Shown: positions 49,934 through 59,614, counted from the first letter of the stretch. The stretch is DNA of 64,000 bases from Haemophilus influenzae (GCF_001457655.1 NZ_LN831035.1:1488001-1552000), one strand, 5' to 3'. The notes: a model not told the origin generated them from the sequence alone. Translations and numbers: made by a program.

Positions 49934-50695
49934 TTACTCAATAATAGAATGACAACAAACTACCGACAAATCATCCGAAAACGATTGCTTCTCAATCATC
50001 TTGCGGCAAACCGTAAGGCGATATTTATCATCGGGATATTTCTGCCAAATTTTTTCGCGCATTTCATCTGAAAGCCCGTCGGTCAAGCCGTCAGAACAAA
50101 GTAATAAACTTTCCCCTTGCTGAATTTCAATTTCTTGATAAAAAATTTTATCTTGAAATTCGGAATAATCGGCGACTAAACAAGAAGAAACGCCGCCATA
50201 AATCGTGGCAAAATCTTCTTCTTTTTTATCGGGGAAATCAGTCAATAATTCAGAAAGAATAGAATGATCTTGGGTGATTTGTTGCCATTTTCCTTGGGCA
50301 TCAATTAAATAAGCACGACTATCGCCTACGCTGAGAATTTTCGCTTTACGGGTTATTTGATCAATTTCGGCAGCCACAAATGTGGTCGCCGAACCAAAAT
50401 AATCCTCAGCTAATTCTGCTGATAAACTGGATTGTAAATCGTAGATCGTTTGACGGTTTATACTTTCCATTTGGCTTAATAATTGCATAGCCAATTTGCT
50501 CGCTTTTTCAGGTCGGTTGCTATTAGAAATACCATCTGCCACGCCCACAATAAAGTGCGGTCGGTTTTCAAGGCGTTTTTCAGCCGTTTTGAGTTTATAT
50601 TGAAACACCGCCTCGCCATTAAAAAGGGCATCTTGGTTGCGTCGCTTGTTGCTGCCAATTTGTTGGCAAAAGGTAATTTCGCAAAAATTTTCCAT
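49934..50695 (-). CDS. PP2C-type serine/threonine phosphatase
   Basis: 253 residues. Metal ligands are in RNQDA (D22), GVADGIS (D54, G55), GDSRAYL (124-130) and LLCSDGLTDGLSD (D202 region), with the final DDLSVV near 241. This is a complete bacterial PP2C without membrane or sensor parts. No cognate kinase is visible. Its start overlaps the sirtuin stop (TAATG), so the two are cotranslated. One uptake signal is inside. Confidence 0.88.
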   Translation of the reverse strand: MENFCEITFCQQIGSNKRRNQDALFNGEAVFQYKLKTAEKRLENRPHFIVGVADGISNSNRPEKASKLAMQLLSQMESINRQTIYDLQSSLSAELAEDYFGSATTFVAAEIDQITRKAKILSVGDSRAYLIDAQGKWQQITQDHSILSELLTDFPDKKEEDFATIYGGVSSCLVADYSEFQDKIFYQEIEIQQGESLLLCSDGLTDGLSDEMREKIWQKYPDDKYRLTVCRKMIEKQSFSDDLSVVCCHSIIE

Positions 50696-51540
50696 TATTC
50701 AACCGCTTGTTGAGAAGGATTTAGAAGGCGATCAATCGCTTTTAGTGCATCTAACGCTTTCATTTCTAGACTTAAAAAGTGCATTTTCGGCACGCCTGCA
50801 TCTTGTGGGTTAATACGGATAACCCCCCCTTTTTTTGCTTTCGCCGTACGTTCAGAAAATCGACGCACAGTTGGAATGGCTTTTCCTGCTCCCAGTTCGA
50901 TAACGACGAGATTTTGCACTTCTTTTAACCACGATTCTAACCGCACTTTTTTAAAATCCTGATATTGACTTGCATAACTCCAATCATTAAACATTAGTAC
51001 ATTTTGACGAGCAAAGCCCCCACAATAAGGACAATGTGGTTTTTCACTGGTTAAACATAAGTTTTCATTATCCACGACAGGTTGAAAACTTGATGCAGAC
51101 CAACTTAATCCTCGACAATTATTGACACATTGAAGACGCTCCAAAGTACCATGTACTTCATAAACATGGCTATCATTAAAACCAGCCTTTTGAAAATGCC
51201 CATCAACATTACTGGTAAAAACAAAATATCCATGAGGTTTATCTCCCGCCCAGCATTTTAAAATCTGATACCCTTCGTGAGGAAGAGTATTTCGGTATTG
51301 AACTAATCGATGCCCATAAAACCAATAGGCTAGTTCCTGATTATGCTTATAAGCTAGTGGCGTTGCGATCTCTTCAAAAGATATATTATGTTCTTTAAAC
51401 ATAGGATAAGCATTCCAAAATCCGCCAACGCTGCGGAAATCGGGAAGCCCAGAATCCACGCTCATACCCGCACCAGCTGTAATTAAAATGCCATCCGCTT
51501 TGCGGATAAGTTCCACTGCATAATTCAAATCATTTTTCAT
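50695..51540 (-). CDS. sirtuin A: Sir2-type NAD-dependent deacylase with zinc site
   Basis: 281 residues. NAD binding is GAGMSVDSGLPDFRS (23-37) and TSNVDGHFQKAG (109-120), the catalytic His is H130 (YEVHGTLE), and the zinc cysteines are C138/C142 and C170/C173. The rest of the Rossmann domain ends IELGAGKAIPTVRRF. Its last steps, NPQDAG, replace the usual IN.....T. It is coupled to the FtsK-gamma gene by ATGA and to PP2C by TAATG. The target is unknown. Confidence 0.88.
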   Translation of the reverse strand: MKNDLNYAVELIRKADGILITAGAGMSVDSGLPDFRSVGGFWNAYPMFKEHNISFEEIATPLAYKHNQELAYWFYGHRLVQYRNTLPHEGYQILKCWAGDKPHGYFVFTSNVDGHFQKAGFNDSHVYEVHGTLERLQCVNNCRGLSWSASSFQPVVDNENLCLTSEKPHCPYCGGFARQNVLMFNDWSYASQYQDFKKVRLESWLKEVQNLVVIELGAGKAIPTVRRFSERTAKAKKGGVIRINPQDAGVPKMHFLSLEMKALDALKAIDRLLNPSQQAVE

Positions 51541-51737
51541 AATACTTTTCTCTGCCCATTTTTCATTGATGAAATAATACCCGCTTGTTCCAACTGTTCT
51601 AAAATTTGCCCAGCTCGATTAAAACCCAACATAAATCTGCGTTGAATCATTGAGCAAGATGCAAATTTTTGTTGTTGCACATATTTTTTTACATCCTCAA
51701 AAAGTGGATCTCTTGCCATAATTACTTTCATTGCCAT
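51537..51737 (-). CDS. free-standing FtsK gamma domain (KOPS-reading winged helix)
   Basis: 66 residues starting at ATG 51737, with AAGGAG 6 bases upstream. From residue 10 it aligns with the gamma domain at the end of FtsK: RDPLFEDVKKYV...SCSMIQRRFMLGFNRAGQILEQLEQAGIIS. There is no motor domain anywhere near. In E. coli FtsK the recognition helix uses N1296, R1300 and E1303; here the positions read N40, Q44 and E47, so one contact differs. It is the first gene of the operon with sirtuin A and PP2C. Confidence 0.8.
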   Translation of the reverse strand: MAMKVIMARDPLFEDVKKYVQQQKFASCSMIQRRFMLGFNRAGQILEQLEQAGIISSMKNGQRKVL

Positions 51738-51824
51738 TATTTGCTCCTTTTTCTTAATTAAAGGCTTTATAAATATGTAAGAAGTAAAGAATTTCTCTTT
51801 ATGGAGAAATTATATGAAAGGAAG

Positions 51825-51839
51825 CGACAACTTGTGTCG
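51825..51839 (-). promoter_or_regulatory. palindromic operator 2 and promoter (FtsK-gamma/Sir2/PP2C)
   Basis: CGACA-N5-TGTCG, on the minus strand AACGACA-CAAGT-TGTCGC. 10 nt downstream is a perfect -10, TATAAT (complement of 51809-51814). No acceptable -35 exists; the operator takes its place. A small inverted repeat ATTTCTC/GAGAAAT (51791-51810) lies at the expected transcription start. Confidence 0.75.
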
Positions 51840-51898
51840 TTTGTGAATATTGAAAGCGGTTATTTTTAGAAGATTTTTTGCAAATAAGATGCTCTGTA

Positions 51899-51928
51899 TT
51901 GCAATATGCATATTTATCTGGTTATATA
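51899..51928 (+). promoter_or_regulatory. candidate promoter of the RhuM-Fic gene
   Basis: TTGCAA (51899-51904), 17-18 nt, then TTATATA (51922-51928), about 28 bases before the ATG 51956 (AAGGAAAA in front). It diverges from operator 2. Confidence 0.4.
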
Positions 51929-51955
51929 TACATGTTAGTTATTAAGGAAAATAAT

Positions 51956-52954
51956 ATGAATAACCAAAACCCGATTGAAATTTACCAAACTCAAGATGGC
52001 ACAACGCAAGTGGAAGTGAGATTTGAAAATGACACCGTTTGGCTTTCCCAAGCGCAGATGGCTATGTTATTTGGTAAAGATATTCGCACCATCAATGAGC
52101 ACATTACCAATATATTTGATGACGAAGAACTTGAGAAAGAATCAACTATCCGGAAATTCCGGATAGTTCGCCAAGAAGGTAAACGCCAAGTCAATCGTGA
52201 AATTGAGCATTATGATTTAGATATGATTATCTCTGTTGGCTATAGAGTAAAATCTAAACAAGGCATTAGTTTCCGCCGTTGGGCAACTGCACGTTTAAAA
52301 GAATATCTGACTCAAGGCTATACCATTAACCAAAAACGTTTACAGCAAAATGCTCACGAATTAGAACAAGCACTTGCGCTTATTCAAAAAACGGCAAATT
52401 CATCGGAATTAACGCTAGAAAGCGGTCGCGGATTAGTGGATATTGTCAGCCGTTATACGCATACGTTTTTATGGCTACAACAATATGATGAAGGTTTACT
52501 TGCCGAACCACAAACACAGCAAGGCGGTACATTACCGACTTATGCTGAGGCTTTTTCTGCACTAGCAGAGTTAAAATCACAGCTGATGACAAAAGGTGAA
52601 GCAAGTGATCTCTTTGGACGTGAACGAGATAACGGCTTATCTGCGATTCTAGGTAATTTAGATCAAAGTGTATTTGGTGAACCTGCTTATCCAAGCATTG
52701 AAGCAAAAGCGGCGCATTTACTTTATTTTGTCGTCAAGAATCATCCTTTTTCAGATGGTAATAAACGTAGCGGCGCATTTTTATTTGTAGATTTCTTACA
52801 TAGAAATGGGCGTTTGTTTGATCATAATGGATACCCAGTTATCAATGATACTGGGCTTGCCGCGCTCACTTTATTAGTTGCTGAATCTGATCCGAAACAA
52901 AAAGAAACGCTTATTAGGCTTATTATGCATATGCTTAAGCAAGAGAAAAAATGA
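51956..52954 (+). CDS. RhuM-like/Fic (Doc-type) fusion protein
   Basis: 332 residues from ATG 51956, the first with a ribosome site; an in-frame start at 51878 would add 26 residues. The N-terminal RhuM part (about 1-150) has VWLSQAQMAMLFGKDIRTINEHI and SVGYRVKSKQGISFRRWAT. The C-terminal Fic fold has HPFSDGNKRSGAFLF near 248 with the catalytic His. The motif has Doc-like GNKR spacing. Doc-type Fic proteins phosphorylate or AMPylate targets. No antitoxin gene is adjacent. No uptake signal is inside. Confidence 0.85.
   Translation: MNNQNPIEIYQTQDGTTQVEVRFENDTVWLSQAQMAMLFGKDIRTINEHITNIFDDEELEKESTIRKFRIVRQEGKRQVNREIEHYDLDMIISVGYRVKSKQGISFRRWATARLKEYLTQGYTINQKRLQQNAHELEQALALIQKTANSSELTLESGRGLVDIVSRYTHTFLWLQQYDEGLLAEPQTQQGGTLPTYAEAFSALAELKSQLMTKGEASDLFGRERDNGLSAILGNLDQSVFGEPAYPSIEAKAAHLLYFVVKNHPFSDGNKRSGAFLFVDFLHRNGRLFDHNGYPVINDTGLAALTLLVAESDPKQKETLIRLIMHMLKQEKK
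52144..52168. repeat. 25-bp perfect palindrome inside the RhuM-Fic gene
   Basis: AACTATCCGGAA, central A, and its exact complement. It encodes STIRKFRIV, a segment conserved in RhuM proteins, so selection on the protein may explain part of it. Confidence 0.8.
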
Positions 52955-52955
52955 T

Positions 52956-52985
52956 AAATAGCGACCGAAGTCGCTATTTGTTTAA
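52956..52985 (+). terminator. RhuM-Fic terminator
   Basis: AAATAGCGAC and GTCGCTATTT around CGAA, followed by GTTTAAA. It faces the converging sirtuin B and probably serves both. Confidence 0.85.
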
Positions 52986-53002
52986 AAAGTGCGGTCATTT
53001 TT

Positions 53003-53713
53003 CTATGAGTTTTTGGTGTTCTCTAATAACTCTGCCACCACTTTTGGCACACCCTCGCCTGCTTTTTCTTTGATTGCAATAACTTGCTTACGAACAAATC
53101 CTGTATTTGGGTTAGGATCAATCAGATAAATTGGCGCTTTTCTTGGGGCTTCATTGACTAAGCCATTGGCTGGATACACTTGTAAAGAAGTGCCAATCAC
53201 TAACACAACATCTGCTTGTTCCACAATATCAACCGCTCGTTCTAGCATCGGCACCATTTCACCAAAAAAGACGATGTAAGGGCGCATTGGGTGTCCATTT
53301 GGATCTTTATCTTCTAATTTCTGATCACCAAAACAATCCACAATATAACTTTCATCAAAGCTACTGCGAGCTTTATTTAATTCACCGTGTAAATGCAACA
53401 CCTTCGAGCTGCCGGCACGTTCATGTAAATCATCCACATTTTGCGTGATGATTCTCACATCATAGGCTTTTTCTAGTTCAACTAAGGCGAGATGCGCAGC
53501 GTTTGGCTTAGCTGCTGCCGCATTTTTACGGCGTTGGTTATAGAAATCAAGCACTTTCGCACGGTTCTTTTGCAAGGCTTCGGGCGTACAAACTTCTTCT
53601 ACTTTATGCCCTGCCCACAAACCATCTTCCGATCTAAAAGTTGGAATTCCACTTTCGGCACTAATGCCAGCTCCCGTTAATACCACGCAAATTGGTTTAT
53701 TTTTCTCTGTCAT
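53003..53713 (-). CDS. sirtuin B: CobB-like NAD-dependent deacylase without zinc site
   Basis: 236 residues. NAD motif GAGISAESGIPTFRS (14-28), QNVDDLHERAG (91-101), catalytic His H109 (LHLHGEL), GTSLQVYPA (174-182). Y58 and R61 (FYNQRR) match the Y-X-X-R pair that accepts acidic acyl groups (succinyl, malonyl) in CobB/SIRT5. The four zinc cysteines are missing; only one cysteine (C127) is in the region, and it reads VDCFGD. It overlaps the HAD gene by 17 bp. A zinc-free sub-branch exists, so it is probably active. Confidence 0.85.
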   Translation of the reverse strand: MTEKNKPICVVLTGAGISAESGIPTFRSEDGLWAGHKVEEVCTPEALQKNRAKVLDFYNQRRKNAAAAKPNAAHLALVELEKAYDVRIITQNVDDLHERAGSSKVLHLHGELNKARSSFDESYIVDCFGDQKLEDKDPNGHPMRPYIVFFGEMVPMLERAVDIVEQADVVLVIGTSLQVYPANGLVNEAPRKAPIYLIDPNPNTGFVRKQVIAIKEKAGEGVPKVVAELLENTKNS

Positions 53714-54152
53714 TTTTCAGGCTCCTTTTATTAGCAAACTGTTCTGTACCAAAATGAACATGCTCGCCTTGAAATTTGCCAGCACCATTTTTAGTACGAT
53801 CATCAATTAAATAATCACCTTGGTTGAGATTTTTATGATGGGATAAAATCAATCGTTTATATAAGGCTGAACCTTTTTCTTCACCGAAATAATGTTGAAT
53901 CCATTTTACTTTATCACTCCAAGCAGAAGGATTATGCCAAGGCGCAGTAGAAAGCACATAAATATGATATTTTTTCATCAATTTATGCACCGCAGAAATC
54001 GCATTCGGCATAGGTTCCATTAAGCTAAAAATGCCCTCGACTTCATCATATCGACCTTCATATTCTCGCTTGGTTTTATCATCTAGTTTTGCAATACCTG
54101 ATGGAAAATCTACCATCACATTATCCATATCAATATAAACAATTTTCTTCAT
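53697..54152 (-). CDS. HAD 5'(3')-deoxyribonucleotidase-like protein
   Basis: 151 residues. Motif I is YIDMDNVMVDF with D8 and D10; motif II is LSTAPW (67-72); motifs III/IV are in KRLILSHHKN and LIDDRTKNGAG (115-125). This matches the 5'-nucleotidase C (NT5C) family, which removes phosphate from deoxyribonucleotides. The first gene of a two-gene unit with sirtuin B, behind operator 3. A role in nucleotide or NAD-derived monophosphate turnover is possible. Confidence 0.82.
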   Translation of the reverse strand: MKKIVYIDMDNVMVDFPSGIAKLDDKTKREYEGRYDEVEGIFSLMEPMPNAISAVHKLMKKYHIYVLSTAPWHNPSAWSDKVKWIQHYFGEEKGSALYKRLILSHHKNLNQGDYLIDDRTKNGAGKFQGEHVHFGTEQFANKRSLKNDREK

Positions 54153-54195
54153 TTTAATGCCCTCTCTGTTGATGGCTTAATGATAAAAGATGAAG

Positions 54196-54210
54196 CGACA
54201 ATTTATGTCG
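54196..54210 (-). promoter_or_regulatory. palindromic operator 3 (HAD/sirtuin B)
   Basis: CGACA-N5-TGTCG, on the minus strand AACGACA-TAAAT-TGTCGC. 10 nt downstream is TATCAT (complement of 54180-54185). It directly abuts the WYL stop codon at 54211-54213. Confidence 0.75.
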
Positions 54211-55164
54211 TTAGGCATTTTCGTCTAAATAAGTGCGGTCAATTTCTTGGTAATCTTCACCAAAATGGGCTATCCACCATTCCAGCATAGCGCTCTTAAT
54301 CACGGTAGCGGAAATTTCATATTCAGTGCCACAATCTTTTACTGTTTGATCCATTGATAATGGTGTTTCTGTTAAAAATCCACCAATATCTTTATTAATG
54401 CGGAAAGTTAATCGAATTTTTCGACCATAGGTAAAACCAAACTTTTGGCTTTCTACATAAGATTTCAAATTAAAATCAGGGCGTTCAAATATCATTGTAC
54501 TCACTGTTACCTTAAGCAAGCGATGCAAAGCAAGGTGTAAAATATCGCCATTCTCATATTGTGCGACTAAATAGCTACTTGGTCCTTGTTGAACCAAAGC
54601 CAATGGCTTGACCTGTGCCTTATGTTCTTTACCGTGAATACTCCGATAATGCACCTGTAAAAATCGATTTTGATAAAGTGCGGTACTAATTTGAGAAAAA
54701 ATTTCTGGATTGATTTTGGCAGGTAATAACGGCTGACTAGTTGGTGCAATAGCAACTTTATTAAGCCATTCTGCCCCTGATTTTTTATGGCTGTCATAAA
54801 CCAAATTATATTCGGCCTGTTGAAAGAACGCCTCCATTGAGTTCATAATGCTAGAAGGCAAAATGCCATTGAGATATTGTTTAGCAAGCATAAGCACAAG
54901 TGATTGCTGTTCATTTAAAATCGGTAAATCCAAGCCTTTAGCATTTGATTTCCATCGATATCCATAAGGTTTATCACGCATATCTCGCTCAATTTCAAAC
55001 TGTTGAGACAAACTTTCTAGCAGGCGTTGGATTGAACGAATATCACGTTGAACACCAATATCAGCAAGTTTTTGTAAGATTTCTTCTGCGGTAATAAAAC
55101 GAGTTTTTGGAATAAGGCGTAAAATTTCAAGTTGAATTTGAAGTGCGGTTAAGTTTGAGGGCAT
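54211..55164 (-). CDS. WYL-domain transcriptional regulator
   Basis: 317 residues from ATG 55164 with AGGGAG in front (an upstream frame to 55266 enters the nlpC gene). An N-terminal winged helix covers about 1-70 (RDIRSIQRLLESL recognition helix). The WYL domain is about 145-225, with PLALVQQGPSSYLVAQ in place of the W-Y-L motif (S-Y-L), and LHRLLKV. A WCX-type C-terminus follows. WYL regulators of phage defence (CapW, BrxR) bind short palindromes; I infer it binds the three operators here. Confidence 0.85.
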   Translation of the reverse strand: MPSNLTALQIQLEILRLIPKTRFITAEEILQKLADIGVQRDIRSIQRLLESLSQQFEIERDMRDKPYGYRWKSNAKGLDLPILNEQQSLVLMLAKQYLNGILPSSIMNSMEAFFQQAEYNLVYDSHKKSGAEWLNKVAIAPTSQPLLPAKINPEIFSQISTALYQNRFLQVHYRSIHGKEHKAQVKPLALVQQGPSSYLVAQYENGDILHLALHRLLKVTVSTMIFERPDFNLKSYVESQKFGFTYGRKIRLTFRINKDIGGFLTETPLSMDQTVKDCGTEYEISATVIKSAMLEWWIAHFGEDYQEIDRTYLDENA

Positions 55165-55194
55165 TTTTATCTCCCTAATTTGAAAAAAATCATT

Positions 55195-55222
55195 ATAAAA
55201 AATGCTGGAAAATTCCAGCATT
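55195..55222 (-). terminator. nlpC terminator
   Basis: AATGCTGGAA and TTCCAGCATT with a tight loop, then TTTTATAATG on the minus strand. It separates nlpC from the WYL gene. Confidence 0.85.
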
Positions 55223-55229
55223 ATACTTT

Positions 55230-55715
55230 TTAAATCCGTCTGACTTGCCAGAAGGCTTTCGACCAATAAGGGTTATTCATTGAAGAATAGACGACTCCCC
55301 CTCTGGTGGAAGCATGAAGGAATTTATCTTCTTTTACATAAATCCCCACATGATAACCATTAGGACCTCGGCCAGTTTTAAAGAAAATTAAATCGCCAGT
55401 TTGAATATGTTCTTTGCGTACATGTTTACCATAATTAGCTTGTTCAACAGTGCTTCTAGGCAAACGAAGATTAAAACGATCGAAGAAAGTTTTCTGCACA
55501 AAACCAGAACAATCTACCCCACGACGAGAAACGCCGCCGAGCACATAAGGTGTACCAGCCCATTCATGTTGTTGTTCGCTCAACATGGCTATGGCCATAA
55601 TAGGATCGCCGATTTGACCTTTATAGTTCATCGCATAATCATCGTTTTGAAAACTGGAACAAGCGAATAAAAACAGCGAGGCAGTAGCGATTAAAAATGA
55701 TTTATATACTTTCAT
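55230..55715 (-). CDS. nlpC: NlpC/P60 peptidoglycan-hydrolase lipoprotein
   Basis: 161 residues. Lipobox LFLFACSS with C19. The NlpC/P60 domain has the catalytic Cys in RRGVDCSGFVQ (C70 region), His in YHVGIYV and the third His in HASTRGGV. It cleaves peptide stems. It defines the right border of the accessory region. Confidence 0.93.
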   Translation of the reverse strand: MKVYKSFLIATASLFLFACSSFQNDDYAMNYKGQIGDPIMAIAMLSEQQHEWAGTPYVLGGVSRRGVDCSGFVQKTFFDRFNLRLPRSTVEQANYGKHVRKEHIQTGDLIFFKTGRGPNGYHVGIYVKEDKFLHASTRGGVVYSSMNNPYWSKAFWQVRRI

Positions 55716-55727
55716 ACCTTTTCATAT

Positions 55728-55759
55728 AAAAAGTGCGGTAGAAATTCACCGCACTTTTT
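55728..55759. terminator. uptake-signal terminator after ihfA
   Basis: AAAAAGTGCGGT and ACCGCACTTTTT, 12 bp, 8-nt loop, between ihfA and nlpC on the same strand. Confidence 0.85.
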
Positions 55760-55767
55760 GTTGCTTA

Positions 55768-56058
55768 CTATTTAGTTTTTTCTACACGGGCACGTAACTT
55801 TTGCCCAGGTTTAAATGTCACTACTCGGCGAGCAGAAACTGGCACAACATCACCTGTTTTTGGGTTACGCCCTGGGCGAGATGACTTATCGCGTAATTCA
55901 AAATTACCAAATCCTGATAATTTCACATCTTGACCAGATTCTAGCGATAAGCGGATCTCTTCCAAAAAGTTCTCCACCACATTTTTCGTATCTTGTTTAG
56001 ATAAGTGATATTTATCGCTTAAATATTCAATAATATCAAGTTTAGTTATCGTAGCCAT
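55768..56058 (-). CDS. ihfA: integration host factor alpha
   Basis: 96 residues, [22 protein letters not shown], with [15 protein letters not shown] (DNA-inserting arm) and [11 protein letters not shown]. Follows pheT by 1 bp, as in E. coli. Confidence 0.97.
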   Translation of the reverse strand: MATITKLDIIEYLSDKYHLSKQDTKNVVENFLEEIRLSLESGQDVKLSGFGNFELRDKSSRPGRNPKTGDVVPVSARRVVTFKPGQKLRARVEKTK

Positions 56059-56059
56059 A

Positions 56060-58447
56060 TTAATCCCTTAATTCAGCATTAAAGCGTTGTTTTACCTCCG
56101 CTAATACTGCTGAAATCACTGCATTAATTTCTTCATCTTCAAGTGTTTTTTCATTATCTTGGACAGTCAAGCTAATCGCTAAACTCTTATAGCCTTCAGC
56201 GACGCCCACACCTTGATATACATCGAACAAGTTCACTTGCACCAATTTTTCGCCACCTGCTTGTTTACATGCTGCGATTAATTCCCCTGCTGGTACGCTA
56301 TCCGCGACGACTAAAGCTAAATCACGACGGTTTGCTGGGAATTTAGAAATTTCTTTTGCTTGCACCACATTACGTGCCGCAATTGCATTCCAAAGAATTT
56401 CAAATACAAACGTTTTGCCATTTAAGCCAAGTTTTTGACTAATAGATGGATGAATTGCACCAATAAAACCAATTTCTTGACCATCTAATTCAATAGCAGC
56501 AGATTGGCCAGGGTGTAATGCATCAAATTGTTTTGCAACAAAACGAACTCTATTACCACCTTCTGTTAAAGAAAGTACTGATTCTAAATCGCCTTTAAGA
56601 TCAAAGAAATCTACAGACTCTGCTTTACCTGCCCAATGTTCAGATTTTGCCGTTCCAGTAATCACCGCACTTAAAACAAATTCTTGACGCACGCCAAATT
56701 CAGCATTGGCATCTGGCACAAAACGTAATCCTGTTTCAAATAAACGAACACGGGATTGTTGGCGATTTTGGTTATAAAGCACTGCACCTAATAAACCGCT
56801 GATTAAAGACACGCGCATTGCGGACATTTCCACAGAAATTGGGTTTGGCAATACAAGTGCTTCTTTATGTGGATGTAATAAACTTTGAATTTTTGGATCC
56901 ACAAAGCTATAAGTAATAGCTTCTTGATAATCTGCATCCACAAGTGCGGTCTTAATTCGAGCTAAATCTAAATCAGATTCTTTGTGCTCACGCATGCGGA
57001 GATGCGCTAATGGCGCATTGTTTGGAATGCTGTTATAACCATAAATACGCGCCACTTCTTCAATTAAATCTTCTTCGATTTCAATATCAAAACGCCAGCT
57101 TGCAGAAGTTACCGTCCAAATATCATTTGCATAAGTAACATCGAAACCAAGACGGTGGAAAATTTCCGTTACGCTTCCTGTTTCAATATGATGACCTAAA
57201 AGTGCATCTAATTTACTACGGCGAAGTTGAACTGTATTGACTTTAGGAAGATGAGTTTCACTGCTTGCTTCACAAATCTCACCCGCTTCACCACCACAGA
57301 TTTCAAGTAATAATGTGGTTGCTCGTTCCATTGCTTTACGGGCTAATTCAAAATCCACACCACGTTCAAAACGGTGCGATGCATCAGTATGTAAACCATA
57401 TTGTCTTGCACGGCCTGCAATCGCTAATGGAGCGAAAAATGCGGATTCTAAAATCACATCTTTCGTTTCACTATTCACGCCACTGGTTGCACCACCAAAG
57501 ATCCCTGCCATTGCTAAAGGCCCATTTTGGTCAGCAATTAATAACGTATTTGATTGAAGTTTTGCGGTTGAGCCATCTAATAATACTAATTCTTCCCCCT
57601 CTTTCGCGAAACGAACTTGAACAGGTTGTGTAACTTTAGCTGCATCAAACGCGTGCATTGGCTGACCGAACTCAAGCAAAATATAGTTAGTAATATCGAC
57701 AATAGGATCGATAGAACGAATACCACAGCGACGCAATTTTTCTTGCATCCACATTGGCGATGGTGCTTTTACATTGACGTTCTTTATCACACGTAATAAA
57801 TAACGCGGGCAAGCTTCTGGTGCTTGTAAATCAATTTGAACTTTATCAGAAATTGTTGCTGGCACTGCTTCAAAGTGCGGTTGATTTACGAGTTGTTTAT
57901 TTACCACACCAATTTCACGCGCAATACCTGCGATGCTCAAACAATCTGCACGGTTTGGCGTTAAGCTAATTTCGATGGCATTATCATCTAAAGCTAAATA
58001 TTCACGTAAATCAGTACCAATTGGTGCATCAAGTGGCAATTCAATAATACCATCCGCTTCAACATCAATACCTAATTCAGAAAATGAACAAAGCATCCCT
58101 TCTGATGGCTGACCACGTAATTTCGTTTTCTTAATTTTGAAATCGCCAGGTAATACCGCACCTTCTGTTGCACAAGCCACTTTTAAGCCTTGACGACAAT
58201 TTGCTGCGCCACACACGATATCCAATAAACGATCACCGCCTACGTTCACTTTAGTTACACGTAATTTATCTGCATCTGGATGTTGTGCACATTCCACTAC
58301 TTCACCAACAACGACACCATTAAATGTACCCGCAACGCTTTCCACGCCATCTACTTCTAAGCCAAGCATGGTAATTTGCTCGCATAATTGCTCGGTGGAC
58401 ACCGCAGGGTTCACCCATTCTCTTACCCACTGTTCACTAAATTTCAT
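56060..58447 (-). CDS. pheT: phenylalanyl-tRNA synthetase beta subunit
   Basis: 795 residues. tRNA-binding EMAP-like domain (about 40-150), B3/B4 editing domain (about 200-390), B5 DNA-binding-like domain, catalytic-like core, and the anticodon-binding FDX-ACB end (about 700-795). Two coils with pheS. Confidence 0.97.
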   Translation of the reverse strand: MKFSEQWVREWVNPAVSTEQLCEQITMLGLEVDGVESVAGTFNGVVVGEVVECAQHPDADKLRVTKVNVGGDRLLDIVCGAANCRQGLKVACATEGAVLPGDFKIKKTKLRGQPSEGMLCSFSELGIDVEADGIIELPLDAPIGTDLREYLALDDNAIEISLTPNRADCLSIAGIAREIGVVNKQLVNQPHFEAVPATISDKVQIDLQAPEACPRYLLRVIKNVNVKAPSPMWMQEKLRRCGIRSIDPIVDITNYILLEFGQPMHAFDAAKVTQPVQVRFAKEGEELVLLDGSTAKLQSNTLLIADQNGPLAMAGIFGGATSGVNSETKDVILESAFFAPLAIAGRARQYGLHTDASHRFERGVDFELARKAMERATTLLLEICGGEAGEICEASSETHLPKVNTVQLRRSKLDALLGHHIETGSVTEIFHRLGFDVTYANDIWTVTSASWRFDIEIEEDLIEEVARIYGYNSIPNNAPLAHLRMREHKESDLDLARIKTALVDADYQEAITYSFVDPKIQSLLHPHKEALVLPNPISVEMSAMRVSLISGLLGAVLYNQNRQQSRVRLFETGLRFVPDANAEFGVRQEFVLSAVITGTAKSEHWAGKAESVDFFDLKGDLESVLSLTEGGNRVRFVAKQFDALHPGQSAAIELDGQEIGFIGAIHPSISQKLGLNGKTFVFEILWNAIAARNVVQAKEISKFPANRRDLALVVADSVPAGELIAACKQAGGEKLVQVNLFDVYQGVGVAEGYKSLAISLTVQDNEKTLEDEEINAVISAVLAEVKQRFNAELRD

Positions 58448-58480
58448 TTGTTGTTATCCTTTTAATTCAAATCCGAGAAA

Positions 58481-59560
<1,080 letters not shown>

Positions 59561-59580
59561 TCATTGGCTTATCAAAAATA

Positions 59581-59614
59581 AAAATGGAATAACGTATTCG
59601 CTATTCCATTTTTT
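59581..59614 (-). terminator. terminator of the lipoprotein gene
   Basis: AAAATGGAATA and TATTCCATTTT, 11 bp with a 10-nt loop, then TATTTTTG on the minus strand. Confidence 0.8.

Noticed and set aside
51878..51955. Longer start for RhuM-Fic at 51878
   Set aside because: The added residues have no family match, the start has no ribosome site, and they overlap the likely promoter.
46754..55164. Prophage or integrative element
   Set aside because: No integrase, att repeat, tRNA target or phage structural gene is seen; the locus lies between core genes.
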